Positions 35,928-47,723 of a stretch of 64,000 bases of DNA are shown here, piece by piece; position 1 is the stretch's first letter; the number at the start of each line of letters is the position of its first letter. The notes beneath the pieces are model-generated. The model did no database searches. It worked only from the letters and a program-made list of their open reading frames with translations, and was not told where the DNA came from. This DNA comes from Anisus vortex (lineage: Eukaryota; Mollusca; Gastropoda; Planorbidae): positions 1,013,001 through 1,077,000 of the forward strand of contig OX421503.1 in assembly GCA_949126835.1 (NCBI GenBank). Direction: 5' to 3'. The position numbers and the translations under genes were made by a program.

Positions 35928-38753
35928 ATGAGTTCTTCAGATAAAACGCACGCGCTATATTTGTTTAGCGCCCACTCTTGTGCTAACGGACACAAAAAGT
36001 ATGACATGCTTGAAAAAGGAGACTTGATCAAAATAAAAAGAAAATATTGTTGGCATTGGGCAGTTTACTATGGTAAGTTATTCTTAAATTTTAACTTAAA
36101 AACACATAACTTTCATTTATCTTTTAGCATTTATTTCGACTTGTTTCATGTATTATATTTTATAAGAAGGTTGAAAAGCTTATTTTACAGGTAATTGTCT
36201 ACTTTAAGTGTATCTTATCTTACCTCATGTATTACAGACGCTCCTTCTATAAAGAAGATTATTGCGTCCTACCCTCATCCGTGGTCCGAGTCTAGTCTTG
36301 AATTTTTATTAATGTTTTAAATGATGTTACGTTACTGGTTTTCCTGGTTTGTTCAGGCAACCCATTCCATGCCCGAATTCGTAGGACGCAATAATCTTAC
36401 GTTTCAATATATTACAATATACTATTTTGGCTTGTTAGTTAAAAGCATGTATTTGAAGAGGTAACATATACACCCAGAAATATTTCAAGATAAACTTATA
36501 TAAAAACAATATTTCTCAGGTAGGGGTACAGTGATTCATGTCATTGTTGAACACAAGGAAGAAGGCATCTGTAAAGCAGTTATTGATTTCCAATCACTTG
36601 ATGAAGTGCTAGATGGCGACACATTCAAAAAAGGAAACAAAAAGGATTCCAAGTGGACGTAAGTTACGTAAAAGATTTCCTAGAACAAAATGAAAAAGTT
36701 TACATTTCTGAAATTATATCACAAAGTTATTTTATGTTCAATAGAATGTCTATAAATTTATGTAGAATAAAATATAAAATTTTTCTTATATATTTTGGGA
36801 CATAAATTCAAAGAAAATGTGTTTTATTGACTAAGAATACATTTTAGAAACAAACTTTACGATTTATTTTATTCCCTTAAATGTTATAGCCGTTTGGGGA
36901 GGGGGAAGGCGTATGTACACTATGTATCCATTAGACCTTTCTGTAGGATTGATAGACTTGGTGTCGCCCATCTCCTTTCCAAGCCGACGGTGTATTTTTT
37001 ATTTCGTTTTGTCTGCACCATGGGGATAGGATGTCAAGCTTGTGAGACAAGGTCACCGTCGACTTTGCTATATTGATTTATCACAAGTGATTATTTAATA
37101 TCTATCAAGTGTAAAAACATTAATACAAATTAGTCCACTTGTAATCAATATGAAACGGGCAAACTATATACATTTTATTTTTCTGCAGTCCTTTCCTGCC
37201 AGCAGAAATAATTAAAAGGGCGCAAAGTAACATTGGAGAATTTACCTACAATATCATTACAGACAATTGTGAACATTTTGCTCGATGGTGTCGTTACGGC
37301 GTGGACTACTGTAACCAGGTAATATATATATATATATAATTACCTTTATTTTTAAAATTTAACACATAACAAATGAAATGTTAGCTAATAATTATATGGA
37401 TATGAAATAATATTTTTTTTTACTTAATAATTAATTCTCTTTAAGCGAGCTGAGATAGTAATTTTTGTCAAGTACGTATGTTTCTTATCCGTGTGCTAGC
37501 TCGCCGTATAGGAGCTTTTTTGGCAGTCTGTAATCCGGCATTCTAGCTAGATGGCCAGCACGTCTAGGGAAAAGAAGAACCGGCGGCCAAAAAAAAAAGA
37601 GATTCAAAGACAGTTTGAAAGCAATCTTAAAGCACTTAACATAGACCCAGATAGATGGGAGGAACTGGCGACCGATAGAAGCAGGTGGCGCCATGTCGTC
37701 CGGGGCACAGTTGGCAGACTATAGCAGAATCTCTAGCAGAAACAAAAACGAGCAGAAAGAAAAGCCAAGCAGACCTGCAAGGCGCTGCCAGACCCCACGA
37801 CCGCATCTTTTGTCTGCAGTACATGCAACAGATCCTTCAGGGCCGCATAGAGGCCACAAAACGACTGGTTAACGCTCATCCTCAGAAATAAGGGGCGAAC
37901 AACATGTATTGTACGTGTCGATGTTATCTGGACAATTCTGGAAAGCAGTCTTGTATTATTCTATTCTTCATCTAAGAAAATTGTTTTAGATCTTTGAGAC
38001 AAAGGCTGTGTAGTATCTAATAACATTACTATCATGTATTTGAGACATTGGGGCTTCTAGAAATTTTGAATAATTTACTTTAATTAATTGTTTCTCTGTG
38101 ATTGTGTCTATAGTCATGAATCTTGCTATTGGCCACCAAGTTCGTTGTTTTAAGGGAATGAGAAGTTTTTATCGAGACATCGTTATTATAAATAATATAT
38201 CAACAGCATCACTAAAGAGGCTCAAGACAATATGGAAAGACAAGAACTTAGCCCTCAGCACCAAAATTAGGCTGATGCGCTCACTGGTCCTCTCCATTTT
38301 CTTATATGCTTGCGAGTCATGGACACTAACAGCGGAGGTGGAAAATAAGATAAACGCCATGGAAATGACATGCTTCCAGACCCTGCTCGGTATCTGTTAC
38401 AAAGACCATATCTCCAACGAACAGATAAGAAAAAGAATACAACAGGAAATTGGAAAGTATGAAGACCTGCTGGCCACAGCCAAGAAAAGAAAACTGGAAT
38501 GGTATGGCCACGTCACCAGAACCAACGGGCTTGCAAAGACCATCCTGCAGGGTACCACCAGAAGAGGCAGAAAGAGAGGAAGACAAAAGAAACGTTGGGG
38601 AGATAATATCAGGGAATGGACAGGTACAAAACTGTGCGAGGCAATGAGAACGGCTGCGAGACGGGAGGAGTGGAGGAGACTGGTTTACATGTCATCTGTG
38701 GCGCCCCAACGGTCTAACAGACTACGGGATATGTAGGATGTAGGATGTAGGTA

Positions 38754-38811
<58 letters not shown>

Positions 38812-41800
38812 CACCATAGTTACAGCGCAGAGATAGCCTTACACTTACTCTTGTTAATTCAAAGACTATAATAAGATGAACCGTTTGCTATATTTATAAA
38901 TCTTAAATGTAGTTGTTTTTCCGTGCGCAGTCAATAACGCTTTTCTAATTGGCTCCTAAACTTTCGCTTTATACAACTTTCGATTTTAATCTTAATTTTT
39001 TCCATTTTCCAATTTTGAGAAAATCAGAGCGAATTACTAATTGGAAGTGTAGAGAACCTAGTGCTATCATAAATTCTGAACCAGTTTCAAGTTATCAAAC
39101 AGCAGAAATATACTAGCAAGTCAGCTGTCCATCTCTTTATAGTCTTTGGTCAATTGCATAAATTTAACCATATTTGTAGTTAGCAATGCACACAAAAAGT
39201 TATATAAATGCATTGCATAAAACTTGTAAAAAAAAGTTTTTAATTTGAGAAGTATACATTTTGTTTTGTATTTCCGCAGGCCAAAATTATTAAAGCTTGG
39301 CTTCCAGATAAATATTTCCAAATTCTACTGAAGAGGTTATATGATGTAAGAATTTTAATTGTAAGGTAACCTTATCATCTAATAGATTTTACAAAGCTAC
39401 TATACTTGTCCATATGTAAACAATACTAAGTTTGCTCGTTTATTTCACAATACATTTATGATACAAAATAATTTCACACCTTTACTACACCTTAACTCTA
39501 CCTGTAACTGTTGTCATCTGATGTTATTGTTTGAACTTTCTTACTCTCGTATTGATGGTAATATTGCGTAGATGTGTTGTGTTCTGTACACAAGAAAGAT
39601 ACAAATTTACTAGATGCATGTTTAAACGTTTTTCTTCAATGGTTAGAGTGTAGAAAGTTAATTGAATAAAGAAATTAATATTTGTGTTTCAGGATTTAAC
39701 TGGAGAGGAGAGAATCTTGATCAAAGAAGCTATTAAAAAGGTAAAATTGTCCAGAATTTGTGATACAGTAGTTGTGACATATTGTTTGTGATATATTTTA
39801 TGACATAGTGTTTGTAACTTGTAAGCTATTGTTTTGGAGTAATATTGATTTTTTAAAAAATGTTTGTGTAATATTTGTGTGACATATTGTTTGTGTTAGT
39901 GTTTGTAACACATATTAGTTTACATGTTGTTTGTGACACATTTTTGTGACATAGTGTTTGTAACATATTGTTGTTTTCGAGTAATAAAAATGGTTTTGTG
40001 TCAAATTGTTTGGGACATATTGTTATCGTGTGCCGACATTGAAGACATATTTCGTAGGGCATAGGTGTCCCGGTAGGCCTGTTGATGCCATGAAAGATTT
40101 TCCTTCCCTCTATACCGATTTTTTACTATTGGCAACATAATCTATATTATTTTCCGATTTATGTTAATGTTAGAGTGAAAAAGTGTGTTTAGCTGTCACT
40201 ATGATTAACTGTCCGTATGTTTAAGTGTCGTGTGATTAAGTGTCCGTATGTTTATCTGTCGTGTGGTTAAGTGTCTATGTTTAAGTGTCGCATGTTTATC
40301 TGTCGCATGTTTAAATGTCGGGTAATCATTGTTATTTTACATTTTTCGACTCACGTTTATGACATATTTCTGTGTCAATAGGTTTTTGACATAATTTGTT
40401 GTAACATTTTGTTTGTAACATACTGTTTTGCGGCTAAATACTTTAAATTTTGTTTGTGTATTATTGTTTATGTCGTATTGTTTGTGTATTTTTTTTGACG
40501 ATTTGTTTGCGTTATTGTTTTTGACATATGTTAGTTGGCATATTGTTTGTGTCATAATGTGATGTGTCCTATTGCTGTCCAGATTCAGCCAGTTATTAAA
40601 GCACTATTTTGATTAAGAAAATTACGACTAAACAATGTAAATATTTACCTAAAACGAATACATTATAATATCTACATATAATATATAAGGATGCATTATT
40701 ATTTCATTCTTCAGTTGCATTACCTATTAGCATTTTAATGATATTTTCATAATGACTTCTTCAATTATGTTTATGAATATATCAAGTTTAAAGTGTTTAT
40801 TGCATCTCATTAATCTAGCTAGAAAACCTGCAGTGCATCGCTGCGTTTTCCTGTTCGCAAGGTGTGAGAAATGCACCAGTAGAAGTAAGTTTGTCATGAA
40901 AGACTTAACCCTTTGTTGCATAGCGTCCAATATATTGGACACGTTTTCGAATTTTTTAATTCCCATACCTTTAGCTTTATGCAAAAGATATTTTGTTCTG
41001 TGTCTTAATGTTTCTATGGACCATGTTTTTTAATAGCCAAGAGCCGGTACTCTTGACTACTTTTTTTTCAATAACAATTACAATGGAAGACGTTCAAAGC
41101 CTTTAAGAGGAAAGGGACATTTTATTTTTTTGTACTCAACACAATACATCTCATAATTTAAAAATATATTGTAAGTGTGTATTTATGTTACAGCTACATA
41201 ACTAAACATATTCTAGCGTATATATTTTGATATTTATAAGTCAGAATGATTTTTAGTGCCATGTCCAGTTTATTGGACACCATGCATACAAGGAGGAAGT
41301 ACTATTTATTGGGTTGTCCAAAATATTGGACGTCATGGATAGGAGGACTCTTACAGTGTATTGGTAGAATATAAAAAAAATGTAGTATGTATGTAGATAT
41401 CAAATAGAATGACAAAAGAGAAGAATGTTTTTTTTATTATATTGTACAAAGCTCAAAAGAAAACATATTAAAAATATAATGTAAATGTAACCTAAAAACT
41501 TTGAAAAAGCATACAATGAATTAAAAATAAACGTTTAAAAAATATATTACTTTATTGGCTTTGCTAATTTTTCTCACTTTTTATTATAAAATGTATAATT
41601 TACAAACTGATACATGCTATATTTACATGTGTTTAATTGCTAATTATAAAAACTTTCAAAATATGTAGTCAAATTATGATTATACTTTAGAAACTACTAA
41701 AAATAAAATTATTTGTCTATTTCGTCTTATGAGGACAAAATGGATCCTGGCGTTCATGGCGTCCAATATATTGGACATTCTGACCCCACCCCCACGGGCA

Positions 41801-42286
41801 CGATAGGTCAAAAATTGTTTTTTCAGAGTTATTTTTATGTTGATAGAAGGCTGTGTACCAAAAATCAACTCTGTATCTCGACTCCTTCATACCTCATGCA
41901 ACAAAGGGTTTAAAACAATTGTGTGCTTCGTTCTCTTCATTAAAAGGAATCTTATATAAAAGCTACATTTTAGAGATATGATTCTATCTCTTATTTGTCT
42001 TTCTTTCCCAAATTAAAGTCTTTGGCTAAAGGACCTACAAATGGCACAAGTCCTGATTTTGGCTCAGTAAGTTCGAATTTTATTTTGTATCAGCTGGAAA
42101 TAATACATTTATTGTGCTATATGGTACGTCATAGGTTTGTGCTCAGAGATTTATTTAAATTGCTTTTTAATCATGTGTCTTGTTTTATATATTTTTTTTC
42201 AGGCCATCGAACTTTCCGCCTTCCCGCCAGCAGTGATTGGCGCCAGTGAGAGATTCATGGAAAGGCAACGGACACCACTGTGTTAG
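35928..42286 (+). CDS. LRAT-domain protein (PLAAT/HRASLS-like), gene A, complete
   Basis: Eight coding exons with consistent phases: 35928-36072, 36520-36658, 37189-37318, 39280-39345, 39693-39740, 40819-40884, 42019-42066 and 42203-42286 (TAG); 241 codons. The LRAT domain fills roughly residues 26-137. KGDLIKIKRKYCWHWAVYYG carries His43. VIHVIV carries His55, 12 residues later, as in human PLAAT enzymes. ITDNCEHFARWCRYG carries the nucleophile-type Cys122 in the family signature NCEHF. The family (NlpC/P60 superfamily) comprises thiol phospholipase A/acyltransferases and lecithin-retinol acyltransferase. The C-terminal ~100 residues (KAWLPDKYFQILLKR, then small exons of 16-22 codons) contain no membrane helix, unlike vertebrate PLAATs. 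A CTAG just before 35911 may be the acceptor of a 5' UTR intron. Exact substrate is unknown; 'degradative or signalling lipid acyltransferase' is inference. Confidence 0.88.
36229..36402 (-). mobile_element. LINE 3' end in LRAT-A intron 1
   Basis: On the minus strand it has GGAATGGGTTGCCTGAACAA, then GTAGGACGCAATAATCTTCT, TTAT, AGAAGGAGCGTCTGTAATAC and a (TAAGA)n-like tail. It is absent from the matching intron of gene B (57117-57508). Confidence 0.75.
37479..37917 (+). mobile_element. 5'-inverted (twin-primed) LINE insertion in LRAT-A intron 3
   Basis: On the minus strand, 37485-37575 encodes RRAGHLARMPDYRLPKKLLY then GELAHG. Immediately to the right, on the plus strand, come KR-DSK, NIDPDRWEELATDRSRWRHV and finally FVCSTCNRSF. 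In intact elements these segments are consecutive on one strand, so the 5' part is inverted relative to the 3' part, the signature of twin priming. Gene B lacks the insertion: the matching intron joins TTTGTCAAGTCCATATGTTTC directly to GTGTCGATGTTATCTGG (about 61035-61080). Confidence 0.75.
38198..38757 (+). pseudogene. LINE reverse-transcriptase C-terminal fragment in LRAT-A intron 3
   Basis: Open to 38736, it reads STASLKRLKTIWKDKNLALS, KIRLMRSLVLSIFLYACESW, then KLEWYGHVTRTNG, RGRKRGRQKKRWGDNIREW and a stop after RSNRLRDM. These are classic features of an RTE/CR1-type endonuclease-reverse transcriptase end. The frame's first ~33 codons (38098-38197) belong to flanking intron sequence shared with gene B and are open by chance. 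The tail is GGATGTAGGATGTAGG. Gene B has only (TA)n at the matching point. Confidence 0.85.
38758..38808. repeat. (TA)n microsatellite
   Basis: About 25 TA units directly after the LINE tail; the matching tract in gene B is at 61338-61416. Confidence 0.9.
39760..40570. repeat. Degenerate ACATATTGTTTGTG repeats in LRAT-A intron 5
   Basis: Irregular units built on TTTGTGACATATTG are shared with gene B intron 5 (63080-63420). Within it, 40190-40325 is a private insert of short units such as TTAAGTGTCGTGTGATTAAG, resembling the inner terminal repeat of the MULE at 23540-23660. Confidence 0.65.
40909..41909. mobile_element. piggyBac-like MITE A (~1.0 kb), TTAA target
   Basis: Left end CCCTTTGTTGCATAGCG follows TTAA at 40905-40908. 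The right end reversed, CCCTTTGTTGCATGAGG, precedes TTAA at 41910-41913 (one extra base between). The empty site in gene B keeps a single TTAA in the same place (63850-63860). Four near-perfect palindromes of the form GTCCAATATATTGGAC occur at about 40927, 41265, 41318 and 41760. There is no transposase frame. It lies 24 bases after the donor of LRAT-A exon 6. Confidence 0.78.
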
Positions 42287-42334
42287 AAACTTAGTAGATG
42301 CTAGTAAAGACAACGGACACCACTGTGTTAGAAA
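42267..42334 (+). repeat. Short direct repeat over the LRAT-A stop codon
   Basis: CAACGGACACCACTGTGTTA plus GAAA, which spans the stop, is repeated 44 bases downstream (42311-42334). The second copy lies in the 3' UTR. Confidence 0.9.
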
Positions 42335-44039
42335 TAATTTTGATGCAAGTCTCGACGGAATCAACAATACATTGTACAACATTTACATTTAGTGATTTAG
42401 TGTAGCGTTTAATTGTAATACGCGCATTTGTACATTTTAAGGAACATTAACGAAAAGTCCATGGTTAGAACAATAGCGGTGGTTATTTTTGTTTCGGTCG
42501 ATATGGCTTCCCTGAGTCTAATCCAGTTTTTTAGGGTACCCATTGTTAATTTGATTAATCTGGTTGCTAATCTGGGTATCCATAACTAGTTATGCAAAAA
42601 AAAAAAAAAAATACGGCTGCGCTGACCACACAATAACTGTGTATGCAATTGCCACATGAAAGCTCTTCAATTTCCCCCTAAAATCAAATTTGTATTATAA
42701 GGAATAGTTTCCCATTTTTCCGGACAATAAATATAATAAGATAAAAAAGTAAATGTATTTCCGGTCAACCCATTTATTTATGACGCCGACCTGCAGTTAA
42801 AGATTAAGTGACGAGCTTATCAAAATTCAAGTAAAATTTAATAGTAATAGTGTATTAAGTTTCTGAATGTTAATAAAAATTTAAATCATTTAAACAAAAT
42901 ATGAAAGATAACTTTCAAGTAATTAGTTCAATAATTGCACTAAAATGTATGTATTTTTCGGAAGAAAAATCCAAATATAGTATCCATTAAAGATGTTTCC
43001 AGGCAACATAGGAAAGTGACGTAAGATAAAGGAATCCGACTAGGAAAAATGAATATTGTCACGTGTTCTAAATCTATTGCCACCTGTTTTTTTATCTTTG
43101 CCCGATTCTATTTTTTTACAAAATGGTTAAATATAGATTTATAGCGTAGCAATTTTGGTTATTTATTTCCTTTCTCAAACGTCACTTCCGTATGAGGATA
43201 TTCCAAATCTATGGTCCACTTCCACCATCTTGCAATCCCAGCAACGCCAATACCTAGAGATCAAGGGACACCACTGGCGTTTATTACAAGTAAATGCATT
43301 TCTATTTTGTTATTCCAATTTATGTCAGAGGTCGTAGTTTATAAAAAGTATATGCGAAAATGGCAGCCGTATTAATATAGGCTTAAGAGGGTTTTGTTTT
43401 TAAATGTCATTCTTTCAACAATATGACGTAAAAATATATATAAAAAACTTTCATGCAATAAAAATTAACATTCAAAACTAAAATTTAAAACCATTAAAAA
43501 TCAATGGAAAAAGTTCCGTAACTGTTGAATACTTAATTGAAGTTGTCGATTATCTTAACCTACTATATAAAAGTAAAGCATAAGGCTGGTCGTGCAATGT
43601 TTCACAAGAGCTATTGCAAAACTATAAAAGCCTCAAATTTTGTTTACTTCATGGACGGACTACTAAGGACTAGAATCGCAGTAAAATATGAAGATTTATG
43701 GAAACAAATTCCTTATATTTTGCATGTAAAATAGAGATGTTAAATACCAATGTTATTCAACATCATCACCATCATGGCTGCTATTTACTTAGTTACGTCA
43801 TCTAGAAACCTAAGCCACGCCTATTGCAAATGCTCTATTGTATTTAAGTTTCATTCTTTTTATTGTTGTTTCTTCTATCCCTTGCACTGATTGATTTATT
43901 CTGTCAATGAACAATGGCACCCTCCGAATTCAAAAGTATCTTTTTTAAACCTAACTTGCATTTTGTCTCTTACGTTCATCAAGGAAGTACCATATAAAGA
44001 TTGGGTCAAGTACTCTTCGCTCAGGGTCCCTGTCCACGG
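42335..44039. other. Spacer between the two blocks
   Basis: No gene supported. An AATAAATATAATAAG near 42727 could serve as LRAT-A polyadenylation signal. Frames of 60-65 codons at 43155 and 43537 lack domains. Confidence 0.4.
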
Positions 44040-44890
44040 CGTGTTTATGGAGCATATTGCAAGTTAAGACACCGTAAAAATGCACTCAACCCTCTCCCCA
44101 CGCCCTCCTTGCGAAATACCCCTTTCCTCTCATTCACTGACATCTATTCTGACATCTGTGCCTTTCTCCCCGACTATCAAAAGCCTTGGCGTCTATCTGG
44201 ACTCCACGCTGTCCATGCAAACCCACATCTCCTTCCTCACCAAAATCTGCTTCTTCCATCTGCGTCGTATTGCCGCCATCCGTCGTTATCTCACCAAGGA
44301 AGCTTGTGTTAAGCTCATCATCTCTCTCCTATTTTCCCGCTTGGACTATTGTAATTCGCTTTTGGCTGGTCTCCCGGCCTCCTCCCTTCAAGGACTCCAA
44401 CGTATCCAGAACTGCGCAGCCCGACTAGTTCTCAAGAAGAAGAAGTCAAATGATATCAATCCTCTGCTCCGATCTCTGCACTGGCTACCCATCAACAACC
44501 GGATCTCATATAAGCTGGCTTCCCTCTGTTATAGGTGCCTGAATAACTGCGCCCCGGATTATCTTCGCTCTTGTATGGAGCTCTACACCCAGTCCCGCCC
44601 ACTTCGTTCGGCATCTGACGCGCTTACTCTGCGGATCCCTCGTGTGAGGCTAGTGTCCGCTGGCGAACGTTCATTTTCCTACGCAGGACCGTCCGCTTGG
44701 AATCACCTCCCACTACAGCTTCGCCAGAGCCCTAGCTATGACACCTTCAGGAGCCGGCTGAAGACTCACCTATTTCGTCAGCAGAATTAGCGTATTACTA
44801 TATATTTCGTTGTCTGTCTGTATTCTGTAACTGTCGTCTGCGCATAGAACTGTCACCAACGGGATATGCGCTATATAAGCACCGTTATTA
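44040..44890 (+). pseudogene. Recent LINE fragment: RT C-terminal region, open frame
   Basis: The frame 44080-44790 (236 codons) reads SLGVYLDSTLSMQTHISFLT, LLFSRLDYCNSLLAGLP, LQRIQNCAARLVL, LLRSLHWLPINNRISYKLAS, and GPSAWNHLPLQLRQSPSYDT to a stop. This is the thumb and C-terminal part of a CR1/L2-like RT. The base composition is GC-richer than the surroundings and there are no stops, so the insertion is young. The 3' UTR ends GATATGCGCTATATAAGCAC then (TTA)n. It is 5'-truncated. Confidence 0.9.
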
Positions 44891-44899
44891 TTTTATTTT

Positions 44900-45740
44900 A
44901 TTATTATTATTTTTCGTATTTCGCCCGGTAGTAAAATACATAACAATAGATTTGGTCTTCTAGACACAGGGCTTGCTTGGCGATTGGGGAATTGTTGAGC
45001 CCTTCATTCCGCCCACCCCCTTACCAGGGTAATTCGATGGTCGTGAAATGATAATCGAAGGCGCAATGGGGTGGGGGATTTGGGGAGGGGGGGTCACCCA
45101 ATTATTTCGCACCTGGGTAAAAGAGCGTATTGGTAGATTATACACTTTGTCAAAATTGATTCCCGTAGATGCAGAAGTGCTGGCGCTGTGCCAAATGCCA
45201 TCACAATATTATATTAGTTCCATAAGCATTTTAGTAGTGTCGCCTTGACGTCAACTCACTGCCTACATTTGTAAATGCAGTTGTTGAAAATTAGCATTAT
45301 ATTTATTCAATTTATGTATTTAACACATGGATCAATTATACTAATGTTGTTATACAAATTATATTTTTAACCAATTACTAAACATGTAAAAAAGTATTAC
45401 TTGCTCGTGGTTATATTGGACATTCACAATCATATAGCATTACAATATGTATTTGAATAGCCAACTTTTTTTATTTAACATCTAACAATGAATTTTAATT
45501 TCGTTAAATAGTAATGAAATAATACATATCATGACATCACTGGATTTCATAGATCAAAACTACAATTTACGCTTTATGATGCAGGCTTTTCGTTTTATGT
45601 CGAAGTATATACAATGTTTTTGTTAATTTTATAAGCTTGGCAAATGTTTAGTTATATAAAGATTAATTTACACGCCATTGAATGAATATATACATTTTCA
45701 GTATTCTTTGTTGTTTATTGTTAAATGCACTTTGTTCTTA
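44900..45740. other. Unannotated stretch
   Basis: A GC-richer patch with a G-run at about 45060-45095; nothing recognisable. Confidence 0.4.
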
Positions 45741-45744
45741 AATT

Positions 45745-45802
45745 ATGTTTGTTGACAGCGCTATACAAAATTAAATAGAATTGTTATTATTATTATTAAC
45801 AC
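45745..45802 (+). mobile_element. LINE type A tail remnant
   Basis: AATTATGTTTGTTGACAGCG then CTATACAAAATT and (TTA)n, matching the 3' end of the LINE-A fragments at 4170-4218. Confidence 0.65.
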
Positions 45803-46131
45803 ATATTCACTTTGTAGTTTAAATCATAGATTTGACCTCTAATGAACTTTAACCTTATAGTGTAACGGGAATAATTGAGAATAAAACATTTATTGTTAAC
45901 CAATTCCTAGTAAAAGACGCAAACAGTTGCCTAGTTCATAAATCAGGGCAATATCTGAGACTAAGAAACACATCAACACATGTTCCATAAGTAACCTTAT
46001 ATCTTACTGCTATGACTTCACTTCAATGGACAATCCACTTTTACTATAGGTCTTATTACTTCCCTTTTTACCCCTCAATTAGCTAGGTATCTCTTTATCA
46101 TAAAAATTGAATTTCAAACGTTTATTTTTTT

Positions 46132-46497
46132 AACTTTTTGAAGTTCAATAGACACAACTATACTGGTAGACAAACTGTAGCCGTATAAAGTCATATTTTG
46201 AAGTTCAACAGACACAAATATACTAGTAGACAAACTGTAGCCGTATAAAGTCATATTTTGAAGTTCAATAGACAGATCTATACTAGTAGACAAACTGTGG
46301 CCCTATAAAGTCATATTTTAAAGTTCAATAGACAGAACTATACTAGTAGACAAACTGTAGCCGTGTAAAGTCATATTTTAAAGTTCAATAGACAGAACTA
46401 TACTAGTAGACAAACTGTAGCCGTATAAAGTCATATTTTAAAGTTCAATAGACAGAACTATACTAGTAGACAAACTGTAACCGTATAAACGCATATT
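46132..46497. repeat. 60-bp minisatellite, six copies
   Basis: Unit starts AAGTTCAATAGACAGAACTA and continues TACTAGTAGACAAACTGTAG, CCGTATAAAGTCATATTTT. Copies differ at only a few positions. Confidence 0.95.
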
Positions 46498-46528
46498 TTG
46501 ATTTAAACCGTTTTATTCATATACAAAT

Positions 46529-46786
46529 CGGGCACAGTAGCCGAGCGGCAGCGCGTTCGACTGGCGAACCGAATGTCCTGGGTTCAAATCCTGTTTGTTT
46601 TATCAGGACTTCAGGGTATCCTTGAGTCTACACAGCTATGATGGGTACTTGACCTTAGTCGGGATAAAGTAAAGGTGGCTGGGCATTGTGCTGGACACAC
46701 ATCCCCTAGTATGCAGTGGCCAGAGAAACTGTTGAACGCTGCTTCACCAGCCCTGAGACCAGTTTAGTCCGAAGGGTACTTTACTT
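46529..46786 (+). mobile_element. SINE family 1, well preserved head
   Basis: GGGCACAGTAGCCGAGCGGC (A-box region), GGGTTCAAATCC (B-box), standard body and TAGTCCGAAGGGTACTTTAC end. Confidence 0.85.
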
Positions 46787-47286
46787 TATTTATGTATATA
46801 CAAATTGCCTCACCACAGAAATTAGGTCCTTTTTACAACAAAGGCAATAATTTAAAAACTCATTTTTATTACAATAGTCCATCCATTCATTATTGAGAAA
46901 ACGTGTCCTTGATTAATTTAAATTAGTCTTGAATTATTATTAAGATCTAGATTTCTACTTTTATGGTTGTCCACTAATAATAGGCCCTATAATTAATTGA
47001 AGTCAAGAAATATCTTCAATGTGTGTACAATGAATACCAATAATAATCATATACGAAATATTCAAGCTGGTGATAAAAAGGTCAACTAGCGAATGTCCAA
47101 GAATTTTTATAGGGGATTATTTTATTTTATTATATGATTTAGAGTATTGTCACTATAACTTGTTAGAAGTCAAATAAACTAGAATGCAATTTTATATTTT
47201 TTTTAACCGTTTGTAGAGCACTTCAAGCTACATGATATGTCTGTATGTTTTATGAATGCATGTCTTTCTTATGTTATTTTATAACT

Positions 47287-47340
47287 TTATAATCTTCTTT
47301 ATAGAAGGAGCGTCTGTAATGTATAAGATAAGATAAGATA
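47287..47340 (+). mobile_element. LINE stem-loop tail, 3' end only
   Basis: ATAATCTTCTTTATAGAAGG AGCGTCTGTAATGTA followed by (TAAGA)n; a perfect CTTCT/AGAAG stem. It is a very short 5'-truncated insertion. Confidence 0.7.
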
Positions 47341-47494
47341 ACTGTAAATATTTTTTTTAATAAATTTGCATACTGTAATAACTTAACTTAAGAATGTACA
47401 AAGTTTTTTTCGAGAAAAAAAACAACATTTAATTGAAAAAAAATAATTAAAAAATTGTATTCTTTTTATAGAGAACCAATTTTGTCTTTTTCAG

Positions 47495-47546
47495 CGTTAA
47501 GTTTTCGATGTGTCAACAAGCTCTAGAACGACAGATACAGTCATAA
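47495..47546 (+). pseudogene. Orphan duplicate of the last exon of the membrane-protein gene
   Basis: It is preceded by the same GTCTTTTTCAG acceptor and ends in the same ATACAGTCATAA as 27922-27976. Relative to that exon it has a 1-base and a 2-base deletion. The middle is frameshifted, but QIQS-stop is restored. No membrane exon or ectodomain is seen to its left, so it is a relic marking the left edge of the duplicated block. Confidence 0.7.
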
Positions 47547-47723
47547 GACATAATAATATGTTCTCAATAAAAGATGCATAGCAAAGAAATCATCAAGCGA
47601 ATCTCTGCAGAAATGTATACAAGCTGTCAATGTATTGTGTGATTATTTGTCTTATGTTTTGCAGATTATTGGTTACGTTACTTTCTATATCAGTAGACTT
47701 TGTATCATGTTTATCTTATATAT

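Noticed and set aside
38098..38197. N-terminal part of the 212-codon frame at 38098-38736 as protein
   Set aside because: This stretch is intron sequence shared with gene B (about 61205-61330) and is fused in frame by chance to a LINE fragment.
40752..41033. 93-codon frame overlapping LRAT-A exon 6
   Set aside because: It is a shadow in another frame; the true frame is fixed by phase-0 AG/GT borders shared with gene B.
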